Below, piece after piece: positions 34,857-44,300 of a stretch of 61,092 bases of DNA (positions are counted from its first letter, which is position 1; each line of letters opens with the position of its first letter). The position numbers and the translations under genes are program-made. Origin of the DNA: CAIZGX01 sp044354975 (lineage in GTDB: Bacteria; Bacteroidota; Bacteroidia; Flavobacteriales_D; Sanyastnellaceae); assembly GCA_044354975.1 (NCBI GenBank), contig JBIKZA010000007.1, positions 1 through 61,092 on the forward strand, written 5' to 3'. The notes below the pieces were generated by a model. That model had not been told where the DNA came from. It worked only from the letters and a program-made list of their open reading frames with translations, and ran no database searches.

Positions 34857-35729
34857 ATGAACTTAGTTGTACTTTCTAGAAACGTTAAGCTATACAGCAC
34901 CATGCGTTTGGTCGAGGCCGCTCAGAAAAGAGGTCACGAAATTCGCGTAATCGATCACTCGAAATGCGACTTAGTGATTGAAAAGAAAAAACCAAAAGTT
35001 CTCTATCGCGGAGAAGAAATAACGGGCGTCAATGCTGTTATTCCGCGTATTGGAGCTTCCGTAACTTTCTACGGAACGGCAGTCGTTCGTCAATTTGAAA
35101 TGATGAACGTATTCACTGCGGTGGAATCTCAAGCATTGGTTCGTTCGCGAGACAAACTGCGCAGCTTACAGATATTATCTCGCGCGGGACTTGGCCTTCC
35201 AAAAACAGTATTCACCAACTATTCAAAAGACGTTGAACGCACACTGAAAGAAGTCGGTGGAGCACCTGTAATCATAAAGCTTTTAGAAGGAACACAAGGT
35301 TTGGGTGTTGTGCTTGCTGAAAACAAAAAAGCCGCGGTTTCAGTAATTGAAGCGTTCAACGGTTTGAAAGCCCGCGTCATCGTTCAAGAGTTCATTAAAG
35401 AATCTCGTGGAGAAGACATTCGTGCTTTTGTAGTAGACGGACATGTTGTTGGCGCTATGGTGCGGACAGCAAAGGAAGGAGAATTTAGAAGCAATCTTCA
35501 TAGAGGCGGTACCGCGAAAGTTGTTGAGCTTACCCTTGAAGAAGAGATTGCTGCCATTAAAGCTGCTAATGCAATGAAACTCGGAATTGCCGGAGTAGAT
35601 ATGCTCCGCAGCGAGAGGGGTCCACTAATTATTGAGGTAAACTCGTCTCCAGGCCTAGAAGGAATTGAATCCGCAACCGGCGTTGATATAGCAGGACAGA
35701 TCATCAAGTATATTGAAAAGAACGTGTAA
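34857..35729 (+). CDS. rimK: RimK-family ATP-grasp ligase (ribosomal protein S6 glutamate ligase)
   Basis: Adds glutamate residues to the C-terminus of ribosomal protein S6 in E. coli; relatives also glutamylate other acceptors. The 290-residue length is typical. The start NLVVLSRNVKLYSTMRLVEAA, RDKLRSLQILSRAGLGLPKT and IKLLEGTQGLGVVLA (ATP-grasp lysine loop) are very RimK-like. GIAGVDMLRSERGPLIIEVNSSPGLEG carries the Mg-binding Glu/Asn. It is separately spaced (179 bp) from the polysaccharide cluster and 53 bp before the next gene. Confidence 0.93.
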   Translation: MNLVVLSRNVKLYSTMRLVEAAQKRGHEIRVIDHSKCDLVIEKKKPKVLYRGEEITGVNAVIPRIGASVTFYGTAVVRQFEMMNVFTAVESQALVRSRDKLRSLQILSRAGLGLPKTVFTNYSKDVERTLKEVGGAPVIIKLLEGTQGLGVVLAENKKAAVSVIEAFNGLKARVIVQEFIKESRGEDIRAFVVDGHVVGAMVRTAKEGEFRSNLHRGGTAKVVELTLEEEIAAIKAANAMKLGIAGVDMLRSERGPLIIEVNSSPGLEGIESATGVDIAGQIIKYIEKNV

Positions 35730-35782
35730 ATAGTTCTGCTTGTTTGTGGTCGCTTAGGTGTAAATTGCGGAAAAATTTCACC

Positions 35783-36928
35783 ATGCGTTTCGGAACCAAA
35801 GCCATTCACGCGGGACAAGAGCCCGATCCAACTACAGGAGCCATCATGACTCCTATTTATCAGACCTCAACTTACGTTCAGGAATCTCCAGGAGTTCACA
35901 AAGGCTATGCCTATGCGCGTGGGAAAAACCCGACGCGTGTCGCTCTAGAACGTTGTTTGGCTGAGTTAGAAAACGCAAAACACGGATTGTGTTTCTCTAG
36001 CGGAATGGGAGCTGCAGATGCTATCATCAAATTACTTGTTCCCGGAGATGAAGTCATTACAACCGACGATTTATACGGCGGAAGCTACCGCATGTTCACA
36101 AAGGTTTTTGCAAAATATGGAATCGTTTTTCACTTCATAGACATGCACGATTTCGATTTGCTTGAAAAAACGATAAACGCAAAAACGAAAATGTTGTGGG
36201 TAGAAACACCAACGAATCCGATGATGAAAATCATAGACATCGAAAAGTGCGTGACGTTGGCAAAAAAGCACAATTTGATTTCTGTCATAGACAACACATT
36301 CGCTTCACCGTACCTTCAAAATCCGTTAGACATGAACGCGGATATTGTTATGCACAGCGCAACGAAATATTTGAACGGACACAGCGATGTTGTGATGGGC
36401 GCTTTGTGCACCAACGACGACAATCTATATGAGCAATTGGCATTCATTGCGAATTCATGCGGAGCCACACCGGGTCCACAAGACAGCTTCTTGGTATTGC
36501 GCGGATTAAAGACATTACATGTTCGTATGGAAAGACATTGTTCGAACGGTGTTGTAGTAGCGAACTTCTTGGCTAACCATCCAAAGGTTGAAAAGGTATA
36601 CTGGCCTGGTTTCCCTTCGCATCCGAATCATGAAGTAGCAAAAAAGCAAATGCGCGATTTCGGTGGAATGATTTCATTCAGCTTGAAAGGAGATCGTTTC
36701 GAAGACGCTTCAATACTTGCACAGAACGTTCGTGTATTCTCCTTAGCCGAATCACTCGGTGGAGTTGAATCATTGCTCGGTCACCCGGCCTCAATGACTC
36801 ACGCGTCTATTCCAAAAGCGGAAAGAGAAAAAAGTGGGATTACCGATTCATTGTTGAGATTAAGCGTTGGAATTGAAGACGCAGAAGACTTGATTGAAGA
36901 TTTAACAAATGCATTAAACGCTATCTAA
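35783..36928 (+). CDS. Cystathionine gamma-synthase/lyase-type PLP enzyme
   Basis: A 381-residue trans-sulfuration enzyme. From the ATG at 35783 it starts MRFGTKAIHAGQEPDPTTGA, as in the family; thirteen open codons upstream are not family-like. SSGMGAADA binds the PLP phosphate, VETPTNPMMK and VIDNTFASPYLQNP are family signatures, and the PLP lysine is Lys195 in HSATKYLNGHSD. The C-terminal LGGVESLLGHPASMTHA completes the active site. Sequence alone does not separate synthase (methionine synthesis) from lyase (cysteine formation or breakdown). It is one base from kmo. Confidence 0.9.
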   Translation: MRFGTKAIHAGQEPDPTTGAIMTPIYQTSTYVQESPGVHKGYAYARGKNPTRVALERCLAELENAKHGLCFSSGMGAADAIIKLLVPGDEVITTDDLYGGSYRMFTKVFAKYGIVFHFIDMHDFDLLEKTINAKTKMLWVETPTNPMMKIIDIEKCVTLAKKHNLISVIDNTFASPYLQNPLDMNADIVMHSATKYLNGHSDVVMGALCTNDDNLYEQLAFIANSCGATPGPQDSFLVLRGLKTLHVRMERHCSNGVVVANFLANHPKVEKVYWPGFPSHPNHEVAKKQMRDFGGMISFSLKGDRFEDASILAQNVRVFSLAESLGGVESLLGHPASMTHASIPKAEREKSGITDSLLRLSVGIEDAEDLIEDLTNALNAI

Positions 36929-36929
36929 T

Positions 36930-38267
36930 ATGAGCAAAAAAAACGTTGCCGTTGTTGGGGCAGGATTAGTTGGAAGTTTATGGGCGGTATACCTCGCGAA
37001 ACGCGGATACACGGTGTCGGTTTTTGATCGTCGCTCAGACATTCGCAACGTGAAAGTTGTTCAAGGAAAAAGCATTAACCTCGCGTTAAGCGATCGCGGT
37101 TGGAGAGGTCTTGAGGGCGCCGGTATTCGCAAAGAAATTGAAGAAGTCGCCCTTCCTATGAGCGGCAGGCTTATGCACGCAGTGACAGGAGAACTCACCT
37201 ACCAACCTTATGGAAAAGAAGGTCAAGCCATCTACAGTGTTTCAAGAGGAATTTTGAATCAAACGTTAGTACGTTGTGCCTCGGAATTCGAGAACGTCTC
37301 TTTGAACTTCGAACACAAATGTATCGATGTTGAACTCGACACTAACACTATTGTTTTCGAAGGAAAAAATGGTGAAAATGTTCGTCAACAATTCGATCAG
37401 ATATTCGGAACAGACGGAGCGTTCAGCGCCGTTCGCGCGCGCATGACGAAACTCGATCGCAACGAATATTCGCAAGCCTATTTAGACCACGGCTACAAGG
37501 AATTGGAGATTCCAGCCAACGCAGATGGCACTCACCAAATGCGCATCGATTGTTTGCACATATGGCCACGCGGGGAGTTCATGATGATTGCACTTCCAAA
37601 CATAGATGGCAGTTTCACATGCACACTCTTCTTTCCTTTTGCAGGCGAAGTCTCTTTCGAGAAATTGAAAACAGACCAAGACGTTCTTGATTTCTTCGAG
37701 AAATATTTCCCAGATGCGAAAGCCATGATGCCGGAATTGTTGCTCGATTTCAATACGAATCCTACCGCAAGTTTAGTCATGACCAAATGCAATCCTTGGA
37801 ACTACAAAAACCAAGTGGCGCTCATGGGAGATTCTGCACATGCGATTGTTCCGTTTTACGGACAAGGCATGAATAGCGGGTTTGAAGACTGCAGCGAACT
37901 TGATCGCCTCATGACTGAACTGGGTGAAGACCATCCAGAACTATTGAAAGAATACGGGAAAATGCGCAAGCCAAACGGTGACGCTATTTTGGAATTAGCC
38001 CTTCGCAATTACATTGAGATGCGCGATTTAACTGCCGATAAAGATTTCCTTCTTCAAAAGAAAATTGAAGGAAGATTCGCGAGCAAACATCCGGAAAAAT
38101 GGATCCCACTTTATTCGCAAGTAACATTCAGTCACATTCCTTATCACGAGGCGTTAAGCAGCGGAATTCGTCAGAATGAAATCATGAAGGAAGTCATGAA
38201 CAGACCTGACATTGAAGGCGTTTGGGACAGTGAAGAAATAGAAAACGAAATTCTAAAACGAATTTAA
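36930..38267 (+). CDS. kmo: Kynurenine 3-monooxygenase
   Basis: An FAD-dependent hydroxylase that converts kynurenine to 3-hydroxykynurenine, a step of tryptophan breakdown and of quinolinate/NAD synthesis. The 445-residue protein has the FAD motif VAVVGAGLVGSLWAVYLAKRG (about 5-25), then KSINLALSDRGWRGL and GTDGAFSAVRARM. The second FAD segment, LMGDSAHAIVPFYGQGMNSGFEDC, is characteristic of KMO. It begins one base after the cystathionine synthase-like gene. No other kynurenine pathway gene is in the window. Its stop overlaps the convergent neighbour by four bases. Confidence 0.94.
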   Translation: MSKKNVAVVGAGLVGSLWAVYLAKRGYTVSVFDRRSDIRNVKVVQGKSINLALSDRGWRGLEGAGIRKEIEEVALPMSGRLMHAVTGELTYQPYGKEGQAIYSVSRGILNQTLVRCASEFENVSLNFEHKCIDVELDTNTIVFEGKNGENVRQQFDQIFGTDGAFSAVRARMTKLDRNEYSQAYLDHGYKELEIPANADGTHQMRIDCLHIWPRGEFMMIALPNIDGSFTCTLFFPFAGEVSFEKLKTDQDVLDFFEKYFPDAKAMMPELLLDFNTNPTASLVMTKCNPWNYKNQVALMGDSAHAIVPFYGQGMNSGFEDCSELDRLMTELGEDHPELLKEYGKMRKPNGDAILELALRNYIEMRDLTADKDFLLQKKIEGRFASKHPEKWIPLYSQVTFSHIPYHEALSSGIRQNEIMKEVMNRPDIEGVWDSEEIENEILKRI

Positions 38268-40324
38268 AACTGCATGCGCATTTGCAGTGTGCAATCTGTT
38301 TTTCGAAATCCACTAATCATTGAGTTTCCCGAAGAGATAAAATCTCGATCGGTGTAAGTCCATTGTGCAATTCTAAACCAAACATCTATGTTTCTTCGAA
38401 CATCGAATTTGAAGATGCCGTAGATTCTTGCTCCCTTTCCGTAGTATGCGGGAATGCTGTAACTGTATAGGACATCGTTCTCGTAGGCATAAAGTCTAGC
38501 GTTCCAAGCGTCTGTTTGAAACAATGCGTAACGAATCGTTACGCTAATTGGAACATTCATCTTCTTCCAAATGACATCTTGAAAAACCAGATATCCAGAT
38601 TCATTTGGAAGTCCTTCCTCATTGGTTTTCACAAATTCTAATCGACTGTGTAACTTCAAACTTTCAGTCGGACTGAAAATAAAATTCAATCGAATTTGTT
38701 GCGATAATTTGTCCACTGGGAAATCAATTCGATTCAATATATTTTGATCAATCGAAGTTCTGCGAATACGCATGCGCACATAGAACTCGTGCTTCTTGTC
38801 GGGTTTGTAATTGAACTGAATGACATTATCGCTGAAGTTCGAAGGGCCCGTCACTTGGTAACGTAACCAAGGATAATGTACCCCATCTGAATAAGCATTA
38901 ACACTTAGTTTCTTTGAAAGCTGGGCTTGCACACTTACATACATTCCCCGCTCATTCGATGGAAAAACACTACTTCCTTCAGCAATTACATTCGAATAAA
39001 CAGATTGAAAATCTTGATCAAAATTCCGAAATAACACCGTTGCCGAAACGCGCGAATGCAACGCAGAAGTGAGTCCCGTAACGTATGCCCATGCATTGTT
39101 CGAACTACGGGAAACTTCTCCAAACAGCGAAACATTTTGCCACACGCCTTCAGCATACATTCCCACAGCGCTCTGTGATTTCCCAGTGAATTTCCCGTTC
39201 GCATACCAATCTGTTCGTGCTGCAATGGAATCGCTTAAACTTCGCTTTACCGCGACAGTTCCGAGTTTCCACATTCCTTTTTGAAATTGGAAATTTCCTC
39301 CTGATACAATTTCAGTCAACATATTCTTCTTGGTAATTTCACTTTCCGTTCGGTGCAGACCTCCTAAAAGAATTGAGCTTACGGACATGTCATCATCGGT
39401 AAGGACAGTATCTGCATTGAACGTAGCATCTAACTTTCTTCGAGAAGCGAAAACCGTTACGCTTAAGAATTTATTTCCAACGGTAATTCCCGCACCGCGA
39501 AAAAACGAACTTTCGTTCACTGAAGAATACGGCTTCAACCCTTGTGCATTCCGTTTCACTTGCACACTGAACGAAGACTTTCCAAATGCCATGCTGTTCC
39601 AGCAGGTTAACCCTTGTCCGAACTGAACTTGGTAATCGCCAATAACCAATTGCTTCAACGCTTTCGCTTCACGAATAAACAGCGATGCACTTTTAAAATC
39701 GGGTCCATTTCTTAGCGGTTCTCCAATGTCATTTTCGAAGGTCATTCCAACCAAAATATTTCTTCGGTATTGAAAACGATAACGCATGTATGTTCCGTAT
39801 TCACTTCCCAAAAAATTCTTTTTTCCAGTGAGCGGATCTGGAATAAATCCCGCTTGCTCTTGCAGAGTTCGTTTCGAACGAAACATAATGTCGTGCATTC
39901 CTTCCTCACGTAATCTTCGAAATGAAAAATCAGAAAATCCATCGTCTTCATTCACATACACGAACGGCTGTATCCAACGAATGGTGGGCAGATCCATTCC
40001 AACCACACTCTGCAATTCAAAGATGCTTTTCAATTTTCCAAAGTAATCCATGTGTTTGAAGAGTGCATTTATTTGGGTGTCGCTGAGTACTAAAAGCGAT
40101 TGCAAGGAAAGCGCGTCGGCGGTGTTCAAATTAATCGGGTGGCGAGCGAAGTAGGTCAAGTCTTCAGTGAGGGAAGAATAATCCACGTCACTTCCCTCTT
40201 CCATAAAACTTGAAATTGTTTCAATGCGCTGTTCAACCAGCGCGTTACTCTCCTCTTGCGCGAACAGTGAAATTCCCTTCCAACCGAAAAGAAAAAAAAG
40301 AAGACACTTACTTTTCCATTCCAT
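38264..40324 (-). CDS. Helix-hairpin-helix domain outer-membrane-type protein
   Basis: A 686-residue exported protein with a signal peptide (about 1-22, ending SLFAQ). A helix-hairpin-helix region (about 55-115) contains HPINLNTADALSLQSLLVLSD and LQSVVGMDLPTIRWI, of the ComEA-like type that elsewhere binds DNA. The remaining 550 or so residues are strand-rich with alternating aromatic residues, like an outer-membrane beta-barrel, and end in Phe (LQMRMQF), a usual barrel end. Relatives occur widely in Bacteroidota without a known role. It starts within the last 17 bp of the upstream barrel gene, so the two are coupled. Confidence 0.72.
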   Translation of the reverse strand: MEWKSKCLLFFLFGWKGISLFAQEESNALVEQRIETISSFMEEGSDVDYSSLTEDLTYFARHPINLNTADALSLQSLLVLSDTQINALFKHMDYFGKLKSIFELQSVVGMDLPTIRWIQPFVYVNEDDGFSDFSFRRLREEGMHDIMFRSKRTLQEQAGFIPDPLTGKKNFLGSEYGTYMRYRFQYRRNILVGMTFENDIGEPLRNGPDFKSASLFIREAKALKQLVIGDYQVQFGQGLTCWNSMAFGKSSFSVQVKRNAQGLKPYSSVNESSFFRGAGITVGNKFLSVTVFASRRKLDATFNADTVLTDDDMSVSSILLGGLHRTESEITKKNMLTEIVSGGNFQFQKGMWKLGTVAVKRSLSDSIAARTDWYANGKFTGKSQSAVGMYAEGVWQNVSLFGEVSRSSNNAWAYVTGLTSALHSRVSATVLFRNFDQDFQSVYSNVIAEGSSVFPSNERGMYVSVQAQLSKKLSVNAYSDGVHYPWLRYQVTGPSNFSDNVIQFNYKPDKKHEFYVRMRIRRTSIDQNILNRIDFPVDKLSQQIRLNFIFSPTESLKLHSRLEFVKTNEEGLPNESGYLVFQDVIWKKMNVPISVTIRYALFQTDAWNARLYAYENDVLYSYSIPAYYGKGARIYGIFKFDVRRNIDVWFRIAQWTYTDRDFISSGNSMISGFRKTDCTLQMRMQF

Positions 40325-41117
40325 AGGTCAAAGAGATTTGAGGAGTAATACCCAATTGCGGATGAACAACTGCGGCCGCATCGAACGAATAGTTCTTCAA
40401 TCGAGCGCCAACACCTAGCGACCAAGTCTGCCAGAAGGTGTTCATCCCGAACCGAATCGCGAAAACTTCTGCCGGAAAATATTCCAATCCGAAACCGTAA
40501 CTCACCGAAGATTGAGCATTCGTTGTTGAAATCACTTGCGCTGAAAGAACCACTTGTTCTCCGAATGAATAGGTTGTCCCGACACGAAGCTTTGCAGGCA
40601 GCTCTTCCGAATTCTTCAAAGCGCTCGCCGGAAGGTCAATCACCGCTGCCCATTTCCAGTCTTTTCGAACGTCATATGTTGCGCCTATGTTCGTCCAAAG
40701 AGTATGCGCCTTTCCATATCCGTTACTTATTCGGGTGGAAGAATAACCGAAACTACCCGATAAATTGAATTTATTCGAAAGCGGGATGGCATAACCCAGG
40801 TTCATGCGTTGACGATTAAACTCCGTATTCCCATAAGATTGGAATACCACCCCCATAACTCCCGTTCCTAAATGCTGTAAAATGGACACTCCAGCGTCTT
40901 TTATTTCAGAAATTCCATAAGGAATTTGTCCATAAAACGCGTAAGAACTACCCTTGAATTGAGCAGAAGCGGACAAGTTATTGAATCCTGAAAAAGCATC
41001 GACCTGTGTAATGGCACTTCCGCTAAGTGCGGCCATTCGTGCACCACAGACATCTTGAGCAAAATTCTCAGCAGCGAATTGCAGCGTGAAGTAGAGTAAA
41101 ACAGCGAAATATTTCAT
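40308..41117 (-). CDS. PorV/PorQ-like exported beta-barrel protein
   Basis: A 269-residue protein with a signal peptide (about 1-20, ending NFAQ). The mature start, CGARMAALSGSAITQVDAFSGFNNLSAS, resembles PorV/PorQ-type barrels (the GARxxxxGGA...NP pattern). Many short strands follow, with a C-terminal ITPQISLTYGMEK. Length and pattern fit a small outer-membrane barrel. It overlaps the helix-hairpin-helix gene by 17 bp. The assignment to the PorV/PorQ group is tentative. Confidence 0.65.
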   Translation of the reverse strand: MKYFAVLLYFTLQFAAENFAQDVCGARMAALSGSAITQVDAFSGFNNLSASAQFKGSSYAFYGQIPYGISEIKDAGVSILQHLGTGVMGVVFQSYGNTEFNRQRMNLGYAIPLSNKFNLSGSFGYSSTRISNGYGKAHTLWTNIGATYDVRKDWKWAAVIDLPASALKNSEELPAKLRVGTTYSFGEQVVLSAQVISTTNAQSSVSYGFGLEYFPAEVFAIRFGMNTFWQTWSLGVGARLKNYSFDAAAVVHPQLGITPQISLTYGMEK

Positions 41118-41168
41118 CTATTTAAGTTAATCCAGAAGAGAAAAACTTTCATAATCCAAGAAGCATTG

Positions 41169-41176
41169 TATATTTG
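41169..41176 (+). promoter_or_regulatory. -7 promoter box upstream of tRNA-Leu
   Basis: TATATTTG matches TAnnTTTG exactly and ends 11 nt before the 5' end of the tRNA, the distance expected for a tRNA promoter. Confidence 0.6.
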
Positions 41177-41187
41177 CACCGCAACAT

Positions 41188-41269
41188 GCGCATGTGGCGT
41201 AATTGGTAGCCGCGCTAGACTTAGGATCTAGTGCCGTGAGGCGTGGGGGTTCGAGTCCCTCCATGCGCA
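41188..41269 (+). tRNA. tRNA-Leu (anticodon UAG)
   Basis: Folds as a type II tRNA. The acceptor arms GCGCATG (41188-41194) and CATGCGC (41262-41268) pair fully, with discriminator base A. The anticodon stem CTAGA/TCTAG encloses the loop CTTAGGA, giving anticodon TAG. A long variable arm (GCC/GGC stem) and the T-loop GGTTCGAGTCC follow. CCA is not encoded and must be added after transcription. Confidence 0.97.
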
Positions 41270-41273
41270 CTTG

Positions 41274-41306
41274 AAAAGCGGAGGTCAACCCTCCGCTTTT
41301 GTTTTT
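41274..41306 (+). terminator. Intrinsic terminator after tRNA-Leu
   Basis: An 11-bp perfect stem (AAAAGCGGAGG at 41274-41284 and CCTCCGCTTTT at 41290-41300) with loop TCAAC, followed by GTTTTT. It starts 4 nt after the tRNA 3' end and abuts the -7 box of ileS. Confidence 0.88.
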
Positions 41307-41313
41307 ATCTTTG
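41306..41313 (+). promoter_or_regulatory. -7 promoter box upstream of ileS
   Basis: TATCTTTG matches TAnnTTTG exactly, 21 nt before the ATG at 41335. It directly follows the T-run of the tRNA terminator. Confidence 0.5.
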
Positions 41314-41334
41314 CACTCTATTTTCAAACCTTCC

Positions 41335-44300
41335 ATGGGCAAATACAGGGAAATCAAAGGAATATCGCTTCCACAAATAGCGAACGACATACAAGCATAC
41401 TGGCAAGCGGAAAACATTTTCCAGCGCAGTATCACTGAACGCGAAGGCGGACAGCCGTTCGTGTTTTTCGAAGGGCCACCTTCTGCGAACGGAATGCCCG
41501 GCATTCACCACGTCATGGCGCGTTCCATTAAAGACATCTTCTGTCGTTACCAAACCCTACTTGGAAAACAAGTCCATCGCAAAGCGGGTTGGGACACGCA
41601 CGGACTTCCAATTGAATTAAGCGTTGAGAAAACACTAGGCATTACGAAAGAAGACATAGGCAAAACCATTTCTGTGGAGGAATACAACAACGCTTGCCGA
41701 AAGGAAGTGATGAAGTACACCGACATCTGGGAAAAGTTAACCAAGGATATGGGCTACTGGGTCGATATGAATGACCCCTACGTTACCTACGACAACAAAT
41801 ACATTGAAACTGTTTGGTGGTTGATTCAGCAACTGAACAAAAAGAATCTCTTATACAAGGGCTACACCATTCAACCGTATTCTCCAGCTGCCGGAACCGG
41901 ATTGAGTTCTCACGAATTAAATCAGCCCGGTTGCTACAAAGAAGTGAAAGACACTTCGGCTGTTGCGCAATTCAAATTAATTGATGCGAACGCAACGCTT
42001 AAAGTGAATGCAGATCTACCTATTTATGTTTTAGCTTGGACAACCACACCTTGGACATTGCCTTCAAACGTAGCCTTGGCCGTTGGCGAAAAAATTAATT
42101 ATTCTCTTGTTGAATCGCTCACTCCATTTGGAAATGACCGTGCTTATTTCATTGTTGCTTCTGCCCTTCGTGAAAAATATTTTCCTGAAGCGAACGGAGA
42201 AAACTTTGAAGAATTCCACGCAGGAGACAAGAAAATTCCGAATAAAACTGTTTCGGAAATTTCAGGAAAAGAACTTTTGGATCTTCGTTACGAGCAATTG
42301 CTTCCTTTCGTACAACCGAACGACGGCGATGCTTTCAAAATAATTGGCGGCGATTTCGTTACCACGGAAGATGGAACGGGTATTGTTCACATTGCACCAA
42401 GTTTTGGAGCAGATGACTTCCGTGTTGCAAAACAAAACGGTATGGGCAATCTTACACTTGTCGATCGCAGAGGACGCTTCCTTCCAGAAATACAAGATGG
42501 AAAATTCCTTTTTGGGGAAGAGTTCGTGAAAGAAGCGTATTACTCAGACGAAGAGAAAGCCGTTGAGTTAGCGAAACAAAAAGCAAGTCTTGGAGGAATC
42601 ATTAAAGACACCGACAAGCTTCAGTATTTAAGCGTTGACGATCGTATTGTATTGAAACTTCAAACCGAAGGGAAATTATTCAAGAAAGAAAAATACGCGC
42701 ACAACTATCCGCATTGCTGGAGAACAGATAAACCTATTCTCTATTACCCATTGGATTCTTGGTTCATTAAAGTTCCCGAAAAACGCAATCGTTTGTTGGA
42801 ATTGAACAATACCATTCAATGGAAACCAGAATCTACGGGCACTGGAAGATTTGGCAATTGGTTGGAAAACGCCAACGACTGGAACCTTTCACGCAGCCGA
42901 TTTTGGGGAATTCCACTTCCTATTTGGCGCACCGAAGACGGAACAGAGTCGATCTGCATTGGCTCTGTTGAAGAACTTCAAACAGAAATAAAGAAAAGTG
43001 TTGCAGCCGGAACTTCAGAAACGAATCAGCTTGAAAACTTCCAACCGAACGACCATTCGGTTGAGAATTATAATCTCTTCGATTTACACAAGCCCTACGT
43101 AGATAAAATTGTATTGGTTAGCCCTAGCGGGAAACCGATGCACAGAGAAGCGGACTTGATAGACGTGTGGTTCGACAGCGGTGCAATGCCCTATGCACAG
43201 TGGCACTATCCGTTCGAGAACAAAGAAAAAATAGACAACAATCTTTCCTTTCCAGCTGATTTCATTGCTGAAGGAGTAGATCAAACGCGAGGATGGTTCT
43301 ACACGTTGCATGCTATTGCAACGATGTGTTTCGATTCGGTAGCATATAAAAATGTGATTTCAAACGGACTTGTTTTAGACAAGAACGGAAACAAAATGTC
43401 AAAGCGATTGGGCAATGCGGTTGATCCGTTTGAAACCCTTGGAAAATACGGTCCAGATGCAACGCGTTGGTATATGATTACCAATTCCGATCCGTGGGAC
43501 AATTTGAAATTCGATACAGAAGGAATAGCTGAAGTTCAACGCACATTCTTCGGAACACTTTCGAATACCTACTCGTTTTTCGCGCTGTACGCGAACATAG
43601 ATGGGTACGAAGCTTCTTCGAATGATCCTGCCGTTGAAGATCACTCAGAATTAGACAAATGGATTTTAAGTAAATTGAATGCGCTCACGCTCGAGGTTCA
43701 AAAGAATCTCGATGGGTTTGATCCCACTCCTGCAGCGCGTGCCATTGAATCGTTTGTGAACGATCACTTATCAAACTGGTATGTTCGTTTAGCGCGCAAG
43801 AGATTCTGGCACGGTGAAATGACTGCTGACAAACGTTCAGCGTACGCTACACTTCACGCTTGCTTGAAACAAGTGGCACAACTCATGAGTCCGTTTGCAC
43901 CATTTTACTCGGATTGGTTGTACCAAAGTTTGAACAACAGCAGCGAATCGGTGCATTTGTCTCGATTAGAAAATGGAAGTTTCCGAGATGAAAACCTCGA
44001 AGCTCGAATGGATTTGGCTCAACGCATTTCCAGCATGGCCCTTTCTATTCGCAAGAAAGAAAACATCAAGGTTCGTCAGACCCTTGCTGAAATTCGCATT
44101 CCTGTTCTCGATGAAACTACACAGTCTCGTATTGAAAGCGTTGCGGATTTGATTTGCAGTGAGGTTAACGTGAAAGCAGTGAAATGTGTCGATGAGCAAA
44201 CAACAAAAATCGTAAAGGATCTTAAATTGAATTTCAAAACACTTGGAAAGAAGTGCGGGAAATTCATGAAAGAAATTCAACAATTCGCCTTGGACAATGC

